Shown here: positions 51,684 to 64,000 of the stretch, in pieces
How the letters are laid out: every line of letters starts with the position of its first letter
Numbering within the stretch: the first letter of the stretch is position 1
Assembly (NCBI GenBank): GCA_003993805.1
Contig: RSEF01000019.1
Location: 2,555,766-2,619,765 of the forward strand
DNA from: Himantopus leucocephalus
Taxonomy: Eukaryota > Chordata > Aves > Charadriiformes > Recurvirostridae
Direction of reading: 5' to 3'
Length of the DNA: 64,000 bases
The notes under the pieces: generated by a model
What the model was told of the DNA's origin: nothing
Database searches by the model: none
What the model saw: the letters and a program-made list of their open reading frames with translations, nothing else
Made by a program: the position numbers and the translations under genes

Positions 51684-53178
51684 GCATTTCACCTTTCATC
51701 TCTCTTTGAACATTTTGTGAAATTCAGGAATGTATTCGCTACACAAAACTCTTCACAAATAACTCATTGCTTGCAGACCATGTGTCGATAGTTCACTGAA
51801 AATATTCAAACTGATTTGCCACGTGGTTACATTTACGAGGTGTTGTACCTGCTCCATCACCAGTTGAGCTCAGTTCAACCAAGCTGCATTCCCAGTTGGC
51901 TCAGACAGCTGCAACTCAAGTCCAGTCTCTCATATTTAAGCTTGGAATGTACATTACGTATCATTTCTCCCATGTCAGGATCTAGGCAGGATCCAGCTGT
52001 GTTCAAGGCCCCACTGTTCCAAGTGCTGTGTAAAGACTGACCACAAGAATTGAGGGTCTTGGTAGGCAAGACAGTGGGAATTACCACCCGACTATTTTAC
52101 AGATAGGAAACTTCTACAGAAAACAAGTATAACTTCACTAAGTTCAGACAAAAAAGACTCTGTAGTAGAGAGAGAAAACACCAGCTTACAAACATTATCG
52201 GTTTTCTACCCTAACAACCAGAGAAGGCTGTAAAGCTGTGAGAACCTCCCAAGGTGTGTCAGCTGAGATAGATGGGAATTTTCCCAAGAAATCATTTTGT
52301 GTAAAACCGAAGATCTCTCTCTCTTCCTGTACAAAAAAGTTTCTTGTCATTTTTTGCTACAAAAAGGAAAATTTTCCAGTCCAAGCTCTGAAGGAATTGT
52401 TACATTTAGAGCTGGATAGACCCAATGAAAACAAAACAAAGAACAACTGCCCCAAATGTTTTGTTTTGCATCAGTGTAACAAACTATTACTTTATGGGTC
52501 TGGTAGTTCAAAAGCATGTTTCTCCTGGAGGCAGCTCACCGCTTCCTAACCTCCTAGAAAATAAAAAAGCCATCACTACAATGCAGATTTTGAGGGAAAA
52601 CGAGCAGTATTGTCTAGACATAGCACTGAAACCACAGGGACAACAAATCCTGAAGTAGAGAGGCTCCTGTAGGCAATCTGTCACTATAAAACAGTTCCAT
52701 TTAATATCATCCTATATCATGAGAAAATACTTTGGCCCAGATCAGGGCACTGGAATCCCAGGTTCCAAATGCATTACCAAATTTAATTTTTTCATTCACC
52801 TTGTTCTGTGAAAATTCAGTTATATTTCCATTTCTTGCCCCCTCCCAAGAGAAAGAAAGCATTGAAATGTCTTTCTCATGCATAGAAATACTTGTACAAG
52901 TCTATACTTGAGCTGGCTAAGCACAACAATCATGGCTGTTTCTCTTATTAAGACAGAAGTGCTTCATTTTAATGTATCTAAAAAAATTAAATTCAAGATA
53001 AGATACCCTGACAAAATTTATAACTGTAGGAAGGGGCAGGTGACTGATCAATTCTGCTATCCTGCAGGGTAGGGTAAAGCATCCCATCGCAGGACTCGCG
53101 TGCTCACATCAGCATTCGTGGTTCTCAGAAGGCTCATACATCGCAAGCTGAAGTCCATGCCACAGGTCTTTGCACAGA

Positions 53179-53496
53179 AGTTCTTGTACCCACCTCTGCT
53201 ACGTCCACATTCTTACGACACTGGAGGTACAGCTCTGGTTGTAAGCAANTGTTCCTGTAACCACCTCTGCTACGTCCACATTCTTACGACACTGGAGGTA
53301 CTGCTCTGGTTGTAAGCAAAGGACCGCTCTTAAGAAAGGGTATACAACAGCAATACATGTGAAAGGTATGTGNAGTTCTTGTACCCACCTCTGCTACGTC
53401 CACATTCTTACGACACTGGAGGTACAGCTCTGGTTGTAAGCAAAGGACCTCCCTTAAGAAAGGGTATACAACAGCAATACATGTGAAAGGTATGTG
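53179..53496. repeat. near-identical tandem copies split by two single Ns (probable assembly artefact)
   Basis: Three copies of one segment are present: 53179-53248 (70 bp, then N at 53249), 53250-53372 (123 bp, then N at 53373) and 53374-53496 (123 bp). They share the block CTGCTACGTCCACATTCTTA and its flanks, with only a handful of differences, mostly at the copy edges next to each N. Overlapping contig ends joined with a one-base placeholder explain this better than a true minisatellite. Confidence 0.8.
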
Positions 53497-53589
53497 TGGC
53501 AAGAGGCAAAGGCATGAAAGATAGCTAACTTTGCAACCCAAAAAGAACACCACCAGATCAGGAGGTGATCTCTTAATGAAAGATTGTAT

Positions 53590-53787
53590 TAAACAAGTGG
53601 TTAATCACTGGTACAGGCACCTAGAGAAGCTCTGGAACCTCCATCTTGGGAGATACCCAGCACTTGACAGGATAAGGCCCTGAGCAGCATCACCTAACAC
53701 TGAAGTTAACCCTGCCTTGTGAGAGGGGGTTGAACTGGATCATCCTCAAAGGCCTTTTCCAGTCTAAATTACTTTACAATGCTATAT
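53590..53787 (+). mobile_element. CR1 LINE, short divergent 3' end
   Basis: About 200 bp of a CR1 3' end in plus orientation. Recognisable words in CR1 order are a GAGAAGCTCTGGAACCTCCAT block, a GAGATACCCA block, GGCCCTGAGCA, GGGGGTTGAACTGGATCATC and a final TTCCAGTCTAAATT before a worn octamer tail. The subfamily differs from the one at 21445 and 39007 and resembles the copy at 60351. It is strongly truncated and keeps no ORF. Confidence 0.88.
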
Positions 53788-56700
53788 GACCTCTTCACAA
53801 AAAGAGCTTAAAACAGTAATGAGCACAGTATGAGCTCAGGAGCAGGAGAAGGTACAAAGTACCATCTTTCTGCTGTACTGTTGCATCCATCTTGCAGAGT
53901 ACCAGTGCTAATATGGTCTGCTTGAGTTGTAAACATAAAAGCTTTGTTTCATGTAAATATGGATCCATGTTGAAACACACAAGTTGTTTTTGGCAAAGCG
54001 CTCATATGTTAATATTCATATAAAGCATTTATATTGATAATACAGGTCTGCAGCAATGTGGTCCTGCCATGCACACACCCTGAGAATGGACTTTAAATTA
54101 AGCTTTAGGAGAGATAAAAGTAATATACATATCACCACAACATAATTTCCTAACAACAACTTGGACTCCTATGTTAGGTCTACTAGTCTGTGTATGCATG
54201 CTCCAAAATTCACAATTAGAGCAGGAAAAATTGGTATGGAAATAAAAGGTGACATTAGCACTACAAAAAGAGAAGAACCAGGTGCATTTTCAGAATCAAA
54301 GGGTTGTGACAAGCAGGCCATCCCACTATCTATGTGATAAATAGAAAAATCTTAGGCTGGCATTCATGCAAATTGCACTTACGGTTTGTTCTTGTTATTA
54401 TCTTGCACTTCAGACTGTCCATCTTTTTTTTTTTGTAGTAAAAAAATCTAGGCAACATTCAGTATGCACAGAAGAGCAAAGCATTACTACAAAACAGATG
54501 GTACAACTGAATATTAAGCAACTTTGTATGAAGAACATTGCTTTTAAGAAGAACTCAATTTACAATTAATAGCTTATAGACTGTAAAACTGCCTAGAAAA
54601 ATAAAATGCATTTCAGCTTAGTTATTATCAGGGGAATCTAAAGGAGAAACTAGTCTCTGGTTTATGCAGCTGGTGGAGTACAATGTCCTCTGCAGCTGAC
54701 GGCAAGTCACGCACCCAAGGCTTAGGCACTTAACATGAATCTGTAGCAAAGCCTCTCCGTGCTCACCTCAATCCCAAGACATTTTGCTATTGCACCCTGC
54801 TGCTTTGCGGAAAAGAGGTGAGCCAGATTTCAACAAATTAGTCTGCCATAGTCAAAGCTTCCCATCCAGAAGATCACACTCCTTTAGGACTACTACAGGG
54901 CAAAGACACTCTTGAGGCTCAAAAGCCTGAAGAACCAAGTCTGCTTCCTTGAATATAGCAGGAATCAAAGTATTGCTTCCCTCAGTTCCCATCCTTTTCT
55001 AACCAGCATTTAGTAATCCTCTACAGCTTCTGCCTTTACGTTTCCACCCTTTTGCCTGCTATTCTCAGAGGTGCACACACACATATCCCACAACTCCTCC
55101 AAAGAGCAGAAAGAAAACCACCTTGTCCACATATGCTGTGTCATGGGTCACGCGAAATACCTTCCCTGTTGTTGTAGAGAGGGACACAGCTACTACAGCA
55201 ACAGCAGCAAATTAGGTTGCAGAGCTTATTAGTATGTGAACACTGAAGAAGAAAGAATGGGATAGGATTATATGATATTTCACTATACTGCTTAACAGTT
55301 CTAATTAGCTAAAACTCAAATTAAAACAATACTGTGAATGCAGGGAGATGAACTGCACATTTCCAAAGGCATACCAGACTAAAACACGCAGACGACAGAC
55401 TCATTACACTCAAGGTTATGGATTCAAACACAGCCCAAGTCACAAGTGATGGATGGTTCTTGGCATCTGGTGGCTGTTTGATAGCATATTTTGAGTGAAT
55501 TGTCATTCTCATTGCACGCTTCTAACTGGCAGGTACAACAAGTATTTAGTGATTATCTTAAGCAGTCCAATAAAGGAACACGTAAACTTAGGGATTCAGT
55601 CTTAGAGGCAGTTGAATGCAGACCCACGGGACTACAGCAGAAATGCAGATTACCAAGGCCTTTTGTCAGTGGCTAGGGATATTTAATTTCACCCTAGCAA
55701 CGTTAGTCCAAGCTTTCTCTAAAAAAATCAATGTGTTCTTTATTTAAGGGAAATAAAAAATAAAATACAAATTATTCCATGAACAGCGGAATAACAAAAC
55801 TCAATTTCTTAGAGTGTTTTTTTCCCCCCTCTTTTCAAGTCTGTTCTAACAAAACTTGAAATCTTTCCCATGGTTAAGACATTCCTAATCCTCTCTTCAT
55901 TACTGTCAATTTTCATTAAATTTGACAACTAAACTTAAAATCTAACTCTGTTAAAATCTGTTAACAGAATCTGAAGTTGTGAGTGGACAGGACATACACA
56001 GTACAATGAGGCTTGCTTGCTTTGGCAATCACTCTTGGGGCTAAGCAGCACTAAGTGACATCAAGTGGCTGATGTCTGGACTAGAAAAGAGCAGCAAGAG
56101 AACTATCTCTGGTAACTCCTTCTAGAAAGGTATTGTAGTTTGCACGTACAGATGGAAAGTATGACACACCACACACACTTACTGTGGGTGCAGCACCCTC
56201 AGTAAAAAGTACTTTATAATGAAGTAGATGATGTTAAATAAGAAAAATAAGCTATATGAGGAATTAATCACCCAGAAGAGGGGCAATTTACAAATGCACT
56301 GTCCAGCCTTTTTTCATACGTTTCCTGCCTAAAACCGTAGGGTATACTTACAAAGACAGATTTCTGCTTGTGACAGGCAAGTCCATTTTAGTGGACTTCC
56401 AGTTACTCAACCTGCCTGGTTTGCCTTTCTAGCCACCATGGCACCTTGATCTGAGTGCAAGTCAGAAAGAACAGCAAGGGGCTGCCATGCAACAAGAAAA
56501 AAAAAAGTCATGACAGAACTCTAAATTCCATTTGAGTTCAGATTTGAAGTGGTTTGGCCACCAGCCACCAAAACTAAATACCACTGGAACTGAACTACAC
56601 TCAGGTGAGTAAGCACTTTGGAATCAAGACCAAGGGTGCTCACACTGAGGTCAGCACCCCTCTCCTTGAACCACACTGCTAATCACACAATCAAGCCATG

Positions 56701-59700
56701 ACCCAATGGAGGCCAATTCAGAATAATTCGCCTGGTTTAGGTGAATTTTAATTCAGCTATTAGGAGAATTAAGTAGGTGAGTATCTTGAAACAGTCAGCA
56801 TCACAACAGGGGAAGAAGGACCAGGAGGGAAGGCAGGGAACAGCTGGGAACAGAGCGCTCAGGATCTCGGGTAACTCAGGTGTTGAAATCCTGAGGCCTG
56901 CCACTCTTAAACACTATACAAACTGAGAACCTTCACACCATCTAAGTTAAGCTTACAACTTGGGCACGGTCTCTCTTCTGAACTGCCATGGAGTTACCAG
57001 TTTAAAATAGATGTAGTGAACAGCCACCAACACAGGAGTATTAGAACGCTAATGTGCAGATACACGACCGCCACAGCCCATGTATTTACAATAGTACTGC
57101 TATTAAAAAGTTAGCATATGCTGCTCACTAATGATAGATGATATAGGAGACGCACAGTCCCACTCACAAGGCATGTAGCACGCCTTTGAAGATCGCCTGG
57201 TTAGTATACCAAAACCGCAGGAAGGGAGGGAGTTGTTACAATTTGGCAGGGGGGAAGGCTTTTTTTTTGTTTTATTTCTATGGCTATGACTTCTACTTGC
57301 TACTAGGTAGCTGTAGACACCTTATAATGTAATTTCGCCAACAAAATAGCATTCCATGAAGCTAAATTAAAAATTCAGACTATGGATAAAGAAATTCAAT
57401 AAATGTTTACTCTGACTCCTAAATTATGGTTATATATAACAAAATACATTTTGTGTTACTGTGAGTAACTCTAGAAATATTAGATAACTCCACTAAACAA
57501 TTAATAGTTATTTAACTTATGGCAATTGAAGTCTTCAGAATTACAAGGCTCTATTTCATATCTGTATTACAACAGCAAGATTTACAGAACTGTAAAGGAT
57601 AATTCTTTAGCTTCACATACTTGTGTAATTATCTTAAAAATTGAAATGTCATCAATGATACAATATGGTCATAAGCAATTAACCACTTAATTAAAATCTA
57701 GAAATTAAAAGTAATTCATGTTCAGATAAAATTGTCCTTCACAGCTGGATTTCAGTAGTCCATGAACCCAAGCAATACTGAAAATGGAAAAAACCTAAGA
57801 CGCTGAGCACTTTTTATGGGAATTTGCAATGCGAAGCAAAAAGGAACAGCAGGATAGAACATGCCATGATGATTAGTGTTCTGTTTAATCAATGTTGAGG
57901 TGTCATCAGCGAGAGATGGCAGGTGTCACTTTGCTACATTAGAACAAAGTCAGTTTTTTGGAAAGAGGGAGATGAGGAAGACTGGGAACGCAAGAGTTCC
58001 TGCAGTACTCAAAAAGTCTTTGCCTATGCAGAACATATACAATTAAAACCATACAGCATTAAAAAAAAACGTGGAAAAGAAAGTTTGGAAAGTCTCAAAT
58101 GTTAAGTTGAAGAAGTCGTATTTGTTCTCCTGTCCAGCACTGTCTAAATATTTGGTGAGGAAAAGCAGTAGCGCCTTATGGGAATGCTTTGATGCCATGC
58201 AATATTTAAAGATCACAAGTTGTAGCCTATCAGGGAGAAATCAACACATTTGAAAGTATTATCAAGGTTTTCAACAAAACACGAGCAACTGAAACTTGTC
58301 ATTCTATAGTCACAAAATAAAGGACTAACTAAATAGTCATTACTGACAGTTTCTGTGTTCACAGACAATGCTCTGTGACAGGTTAAGATAAATTGCTGCG
58401 ATAAAAGCAACTGAAAAATATATTGTAGCACGATTCTGAGGTCAGGCATTGCAGGGAGCTCCCATATTTAAGCCAAACTGCTAGAGAATTATTAATGTCA
58501 AAATTTACATAAGCCCTTAAATAAGATTTGTCACCATGAATTCTAAACCTTAGATTAATGGGAGAACTTAAGTTTAGTTGCAGGGTAATATTCTGTACTT
58601 GAAAAAGGCTCCGTGTGTTGCATATTGAATGGGAGTCACTGACAACGTGCCCACACGACTAGAGAAAGAGAGAGTGTGCCATGCACAGTATCTGTACAAA
58701 CTCGGGCCCCAGTCTTACAAAGAACGTGATGCACTTTTGCTCTAGTTCATTAAAAGCATTAAGTGCTTACTTCAAGTTGGTCCCTATTGAGTGCACCTGA
58801 CCACATACTCACCTCTGAGCACACACATGGGTAACACTGATGGCAAAGGATTTTAAACACGTGTATATCTGACCTCCAGAGTTGATGATGTTTAACCTGG
58901 GTTTTGCTAGGGGCCTCTCCTGATGGGCCCCGGCACGACCTGTGATGTGTTAGCCTTGACCTCCCAAACATGCAGAACTTTTCATAAACTCTCGACCACT
59001 AACAACCTCTTCTTCAAATACTATTCCCTTAGGAAGAGCTGGCAGAAGATGCACATCTGGCTTTTACAGATGTTGCATATTACATGTCAACTTTTTCCCT
59101 CTGTGCCAGAGAGTCACTCAGTAATTTCTTCCCCCCCGCCCCAGAAGAATGGAAGAATCCCATTCTTTTTAATTTTTGAGGTTCTATGGCAATTTCTACA
59201 GAATTGTATTAATCTTTCAATAAACAATATATTACTAGAACAACTGGCTGCTGTAACTACCCAAAGGGAATGATCTTCTGCATCTACTGAATACCAGACT
59301 CAAGGAGTCTGAAACTTTAGTGCACATCTCAAAAACCCAAGCTTTTGTCTCTCCAAGTGTGCTCATTCAGGAGTCATTTGGAGACACGCAGACAACATAT
59401 CATTAATCTCTGATTATGTTCCAAGACACATTTCTAATGCAGCTTTCATGATTACAGTAAGGCTTTACGTTTGGCTCACTGTTAGCCCACCCACTGAAGT
59501 TTACTGAAGTGCTGGCTTGTTATCTTGCCTTCCCCACCCACCCCACCACCAACCCAAGTGCTAGAAAGTGGCTGCAAAACCAGCCAGACCCAGACACTGG
59601 CAAGCGTGTTTTGAGTGCAGAATGAGGCACCGCAGTTGATTTCAGACTTCATCCAGTTAGATCTGGATATTTCTCAAAGCTGTCAGACTACTTTGCTAAG

Positions 59701-60350
59701 TTTCTGTCTGCTCATTTTTAATCACCACTATAATTTCAATCTTCTCCACCTACTGTGAACAATAAATTAAAAAGAAGAGCTATATAGTCAGGGGAAGACT
59801 TTATTATTAGGTTTTTTTCTGATTTGAAATGCCCATAGCTTGCCATGCTGACTAATGTTCTTTGGTCAGTAAATAATACCACCTGCTGAGCCAAGTATGT
59901 GCCCAGAATGAATGAGTGCTGCTAGGTGATTCAAAAAGACCATTATTTTCCCTTTCAGCTCCATGCTTTTTTCTTAAAACAGAATTTGAAGCAGCCTTGT
60001 CTCATTTCTAGGAACAGAGAATGCATGGACCACACATGGATTTGTATAACCACTATTGCACAAGCTAATTAATCCAGTCTTTATCCTAGCACCCAGCACT
60101 GAAGGCACATACAAGCATGAAATGAGTTGCATTCCACTGCCCACAGATGGAACTCCAAAACTTGCTAGCATTCACTCTCTCTTCTCCATACCCTCTCCTT
60201 CTGCAACTATACCAAACTCTCTCTGGAGCTGAAAAGCCACGAAGAGAAGCGCAGTACTTAATCATTAGACTTCTCAAATGTCTGCTTGACCTTGCTATAA
60301 AAAAGGGTAAGCCACAGTCACCTGGCTCCTCTTTTTACCCCATCATTATT
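53788..60350. other. gene-free stretch
   Basis: AT-rich DNA with no recognised gene, RNA or transposon. Short CA repeats occur near 55074-55083. Nothing coding-like was found on either strand. Confidence 0.55.
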
Positions 60351-60605
60351 TCACAGAATCACAGGGTCGTTGAGGTTGGAAGGCACCTCTGGAGATCATC
60401 TAGTCCAGCCCCCCTGCTCAAAGCAGGGCCAGCTACAGCAGGTTGCTCAGGACTGTGTCCCATTGGGTTTGGAATATCTCCAAGGATGGAGATACTACAA
60501 CCCCATCACACAACCTGTTCCAGCATTTGATCGCCCTTACAGTAAAATAGCTTTTTCTTATGATTAAATAGAGTTTCCTGTATTTCAATTTGTGCCCGCT
60601 GAAGA
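60351..60605 (-). mobile_element. CR1 LINE, 5'-truncated 3' end
   Basis: Minus-orientation CR1 3' end. On the plus strand it starts with TCACAGAATCACAGGG, the complement of the ATTCTGTG octamers, and continues with TTGAGGTTGGAAGGCACCTC, GGAGATCATCTAGTCCAGCC, CTGCTCAAAGCAGGGCCAGC and TTTCCTGTATTTCAATTTGTGCCC. These are standard blocks of an avian CR1 3' end. Similarity fades after about 60605, so the 5' truncation point is approximate. It retains no ORF. Confidence 0.93.
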
Positions 60606-63600
60606 CACATTTTGTCTGGCTTGATCAAACCTCTCTTCTTAAGTGACTTTTCTTTAAACTAAATATCCCTGGGGTCGTTATCTGTACCAAAGGGGATGGA
60701 AAGAAGTTCCACTGAGATTTATATATCCATATCACACCAGCCTGCACAGCTCAGTGATCAAACATGTTGTACACCTTGAAAAGATGCAGCCCTGGAGAGA
60801 TTCTCTTGCCCCCTGGCGATCTTCAAGAGGCATTTGCTTCTAAAGGACTTTGTCTCCTTAGCTGCTCTCGAGCAGTTTAGATCAATGTTGTTCCTTAGTC
60901 AGGTCAGGGTCATTTATTATTTGCCCTAATGGCCAAAGAGATGTTTAATTTCATCACTTCTGTATGAATTAGCGCAGAGATGAGTTAAGTGGATTACAAA
61001 TGCTACCTGTTTTCCAGTGCAATTTTAGAAACAGATTAGAAGTGACAAGAAAATGCAGAATAATATTCAAAGTGAACCTACAGGTGTTGCTGATTGTTTT
61101 CATGAAGAAAAGGTTTGTAATGATTCAATTTTTCTGTCATCATCAGGTATAAGCAGTACTAGAATATTAACTCTGCAGTTCTCTGCTTACCAAGAAAAGT
61201 GAGTAACATAGCTAATAGGTTCTCTGACTAAGGACCCTCACAAAGCTATACTGCAAGAAACAGGTCATTCAGAAATGTAAACTCAAATTATTATTACATA
61301 TACTAAGGTTCCCTCTAAACTTATAAATTAGAAGAAAATCATCCATACAAGTTTCTTATAATTATATGAAACAAACTCTAAGCACGATATTTGTTTCCAC
61401 TTTACAAAAGGTAAGTCCTTCATTTTCTTCAATTTTCTCACCATGTAGAATTTACTCTTGTTTTTATTTGTTGTATTTTTTGTTTTGTTATTAACAGCTA
61501 CATATCACCCATGTCAAAACAGAAAAGAATAATTTTAAATGAACACTTCCATTTTGTTAGGAGGAGCCTCTCTTCCTGAAAAGCATTAGAAAAGAAAAAA
61601 AGAAATAGATCTGAGACTAGTAATAAATTCACAACCCCAAGTGAGACCAGCAAAATAATTTCTTATTATACATTAAGTGTCATTGAGGTCCACCATGCTC
61701 ACGAAGGCTATGAACTGCACAGATTCAAGGGACAAAAGGAACAAGGCCATGCATGCACAGACATCCCCTCAAACATGCTGAACAGGCTTCTCTGTCAGGT
61801 CTCAGATCTCCCCGCTCCCTGCCAAGCTTTTCTTTATCACCATCTGCCTTTCCTCTATTAACTAATTTTTTGCCCTGAAGAAGATTCTAAGGCTGTTCTA
61901 CTTTTAAATAATAAAGTCGACATTTCACAGTGGTTTAAAACATAGTCCTGCCCTAATAAGATTGATTTTCCTTCAGGGAAGAAAATGAAAAAGCAACAAA
62001 TGCACTTCAGCAACATGTTGAAAGAGGAGGCTATACAAATAATAGGTTACATAGTTAAAGCTTTCTCTAAGCTAGGCAATTAATTTTTTTAAATTGTTTT
62101 ATTAACTTCTACTAGGTGTTAAAACAGGAAAAATATAATTCCCATATCACACATGAAAAAAGATCCAGACTTCTATAATATGCACAGGTTAATTAACAGC
62201 TGTGTAACGCTGCGTAACGCTGCTTCTTCTAAATCTATTTTTCATGTTTAAACACAAGGGATGGGGATATTGATTATTAAGTCTTTCAATCAAGTTCCGT
62301 ACACTTAGGATGTAAACAAGACTGAAATCTGCTAGGATTAGAGCTCTACAGTCTACTTTTACCCATCACTATTTTCTTTGTTGTCGAGTTCTTTTTAAAA
62401 AGCAGGGTATCCTAAAACCTTGAGGTCATCAAAAAGTAATTTTGAAACATCCTAATCAATACTCTTTCACAGCACCTGATAGCTCTAGTCACAGAGACCC
62501 TCCCCAAGTCATGACTGTTCCTGTGCAAGTCGATGACAGACAGAAGACCTGGAATGGTTTATCAATGAGCTTGACAGTATGCCAAGAAATTGTTCCCAAG
62601 CAGGTCTGTACTTGATGACCAAATTTAAGAACCAAGAGGACAGGATATAGTGCTCTCCAACCACTGACAGGATTCATCACACCTGCGACGCAACACAGGC
62701 TTCCTTTAGCAGGAAAGGGAGGCACCTCCAGGGGCAATCCAAATCACATACTGGAAACCCTGATGGATTATTTCTCTGTAGGACACCATGGCACCTCTTC
62801 TCCATGAGCTGCAGGGTCACCAAACCTCTCCACACACCAGCAGCAACCAGGGCAGACTGGGCAGCCCTCGAGCAGTGCAACTTCCAGAGAGAGAGGTGGC
62901 AGACTGGAAGAAAGGTGTGTTTTGTTGGGTGGGGTTTCTTTCTTCCCTAAATGAGAGGATTTAAAATTAGAACTGAGCAAACAGTTAACTGAAACCAATT
63001 TGTCAAGCAAGCACTCAAAGCTTCTGAGAAAGAAAGCAGGTCCTGGGCATGGCTGAATCCAAACATGCAGTCAGACCTGAACAAATACTCACAAGCAGGT
63101 ATTATGCCACGTGCACACAGCTCTACTGGTAGTAGATGAATAGAGAAATTAGGAAACAGATTGTACTGGGCTGGTACACAAGCACCTCAGCTCAAGCATC
63201 CCAACAGGCAATTATTTAAAATTAATGGAAAAATATTTGACATTTGTTTTTCTAGCATAGCCAGGAGTCACTTAGAGATTTCCACTCAGATATCCAACAG
63301 GGATAAGAGGATGCCAAGGAAGGGTCACAGCAGCTCCCTATTTTCAGGATGAATTCATACCACAGCAACTCACGCTTTAGACTGTAATAGCCCTTTAACA
63401 CCACTCACTTGGCAAAGACAGGACAGACTCTGCTCCCACTACACCTTCTGCTTCTGCTGCAGCACCCCAGGTAGGTTCCCCCTGCAAACTCCCAGCCACC
63501 CAGCTGTCTTCAGGTTGAGCTGAGCTGGAATCTGAGCTGGTATATACATATACATATTTGGCATGCAAAATTCCCGTTATTTCGAGTGTATACCAGCTAA

Positions 63601-64000
63601 TCACGGACACGAAGTTAGGCATCCAAATGCCTATTGTTTAGGAAACTATGACTATGATTTGTAAAGGAGGAGGAGAGGGGGTACAGAATCACAGAAGAGT
63701 AAAGCACATTGTTTTCTGTCTCTTTCCGCCTTTTGTCAAGCCAATTACTTTTAATTGCAATATACTTTGCAACTATAATGGCATTCTTCTTGGAGGAGAA
63801 AAATAGAGACTCCTCACAGAGAATTAAATTATCTATTTAAGTAATACTTTCAAAAGAAACTGTAAGATTTTAAATTATCAGCTGAAAAATGTGGCATAAA
63901 TAAAATACCAACAATGGCAAGCCATGTGTAAATCATGCTATTATGCAGAGAGTTGTAGCAAAAATTACACAAAGCAACTAGAGCATATCTTCCATCATTT
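60606..64000. other. gene-free stretch to the window end
   Basis: No gene or clear repeat family. A short ACAGAATCACAGA word near 63683 resembles a CR1 tail but has no CR1 body beside it. A TGTGTAACGC-TGCGTAACGC duplicate at 62201-62220 is trivial. Confidence 0.55.

Larger units (their letters stand above)
45201..53178. other. gene-free stretch
   Basis: No gene is recognised. Contents noted: a (CA)6 repeat at 45329-45340, an A17 run at 47090-47106, a T12 run at 48342-48353, and an inverted/direct repeat at 51651-51683. Open frames up to 166 codons (46846-47346, plus) lack family resemblance and contain homopolymers. Confidence 0.55.

Noticed and set aside
53100..53553. Open frames over the repeated segment with identical peptide blocks on both strands
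   Set aside because: The repetition is most likely an assembly duplication at single-N joins, so the peptides are artefacts.
63681..63697. ACAGAATCACAGA word resembling a CR1 octamer tail
   Set aside because: No CR1 body follows on either side; the word alone is too short.
1..64000. CRISPR arrays, tRNA, rRNA, snRNA or known microRNA genes
   Set aside because: No regularly spaced repeats, no tRNA-like internal promoter boxes and no familiar snRNA or microRNA sequences were seen. An exhaustive covariance-model scan could not be run by eye.

Overview
The window looks like noncoding nuclear DNA from a bird. The main evidence is several CR1 LINE copies of avian type. They end in the octamer tail characteristic of CR1 (ATTCTATG or ATTCTGTG), are truncated at the 5' end, and include one long copy whose ORF1 has an SGNH-hydrolase (esterase) domain as seen in amniote CR1. 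The sequence is AT-rich, has no operon-like coding density, and contains runs of N at assembly joins. The exact species cannot be read from it. No protein-coding gene can be called with confidence. The longest open frame is 171 codons, about what chance predicts for 64 kb in six frames. The window is best read as intergenic DNA or the inside of one or more large introns.

Layout. Positions 1-8308 have no recognised gene; three short open segments there carry exon-like splice signals. A possible endogenous-retrovirus LTR edge starts at 8309 and runs into a 100-N gap (8349-8448). At 10410-10575 there is a small degenerate repeat cluster with a hairpin. A 5'-truncated CR1 3' end lies at 21445-21784 (+). 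A much older, heavily mutated CR1 fragment lies at 22780-23730 (-) and still shows reverse-transcriptase sequence. From 23730 to 39000 there are only simple-sequence features and one exon-like segment.

The most informative element is a long CR1 at 39007-41640 (-). It holds, in CR1 order, a damaged ORF1 (coiled-coil-like N-terminus, then SGNH hydrolase), a junction that removes the whole ORF2 endonuclease region, and the reverse-transcriptase half of ORF2 with its 3' end. From 41640 to 64000 there are a second short match to the LTR edge (45077), alternating purine-pyrimidine tracts, a tandem duplication around two single-N joins (53179-53496), and two more CR1 3' ends in opposite orientations (53590-53787 + and 60351-60605 -).

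No multi-gene system, CRISPR array, RNA gene or regulatory cluster was found. The best leads are the endonuclease-less CR1, whose hydrolase has lost its nucleophile and perhaps its histidine, and two apparent assembly duplications that should not be read as biological repeats.
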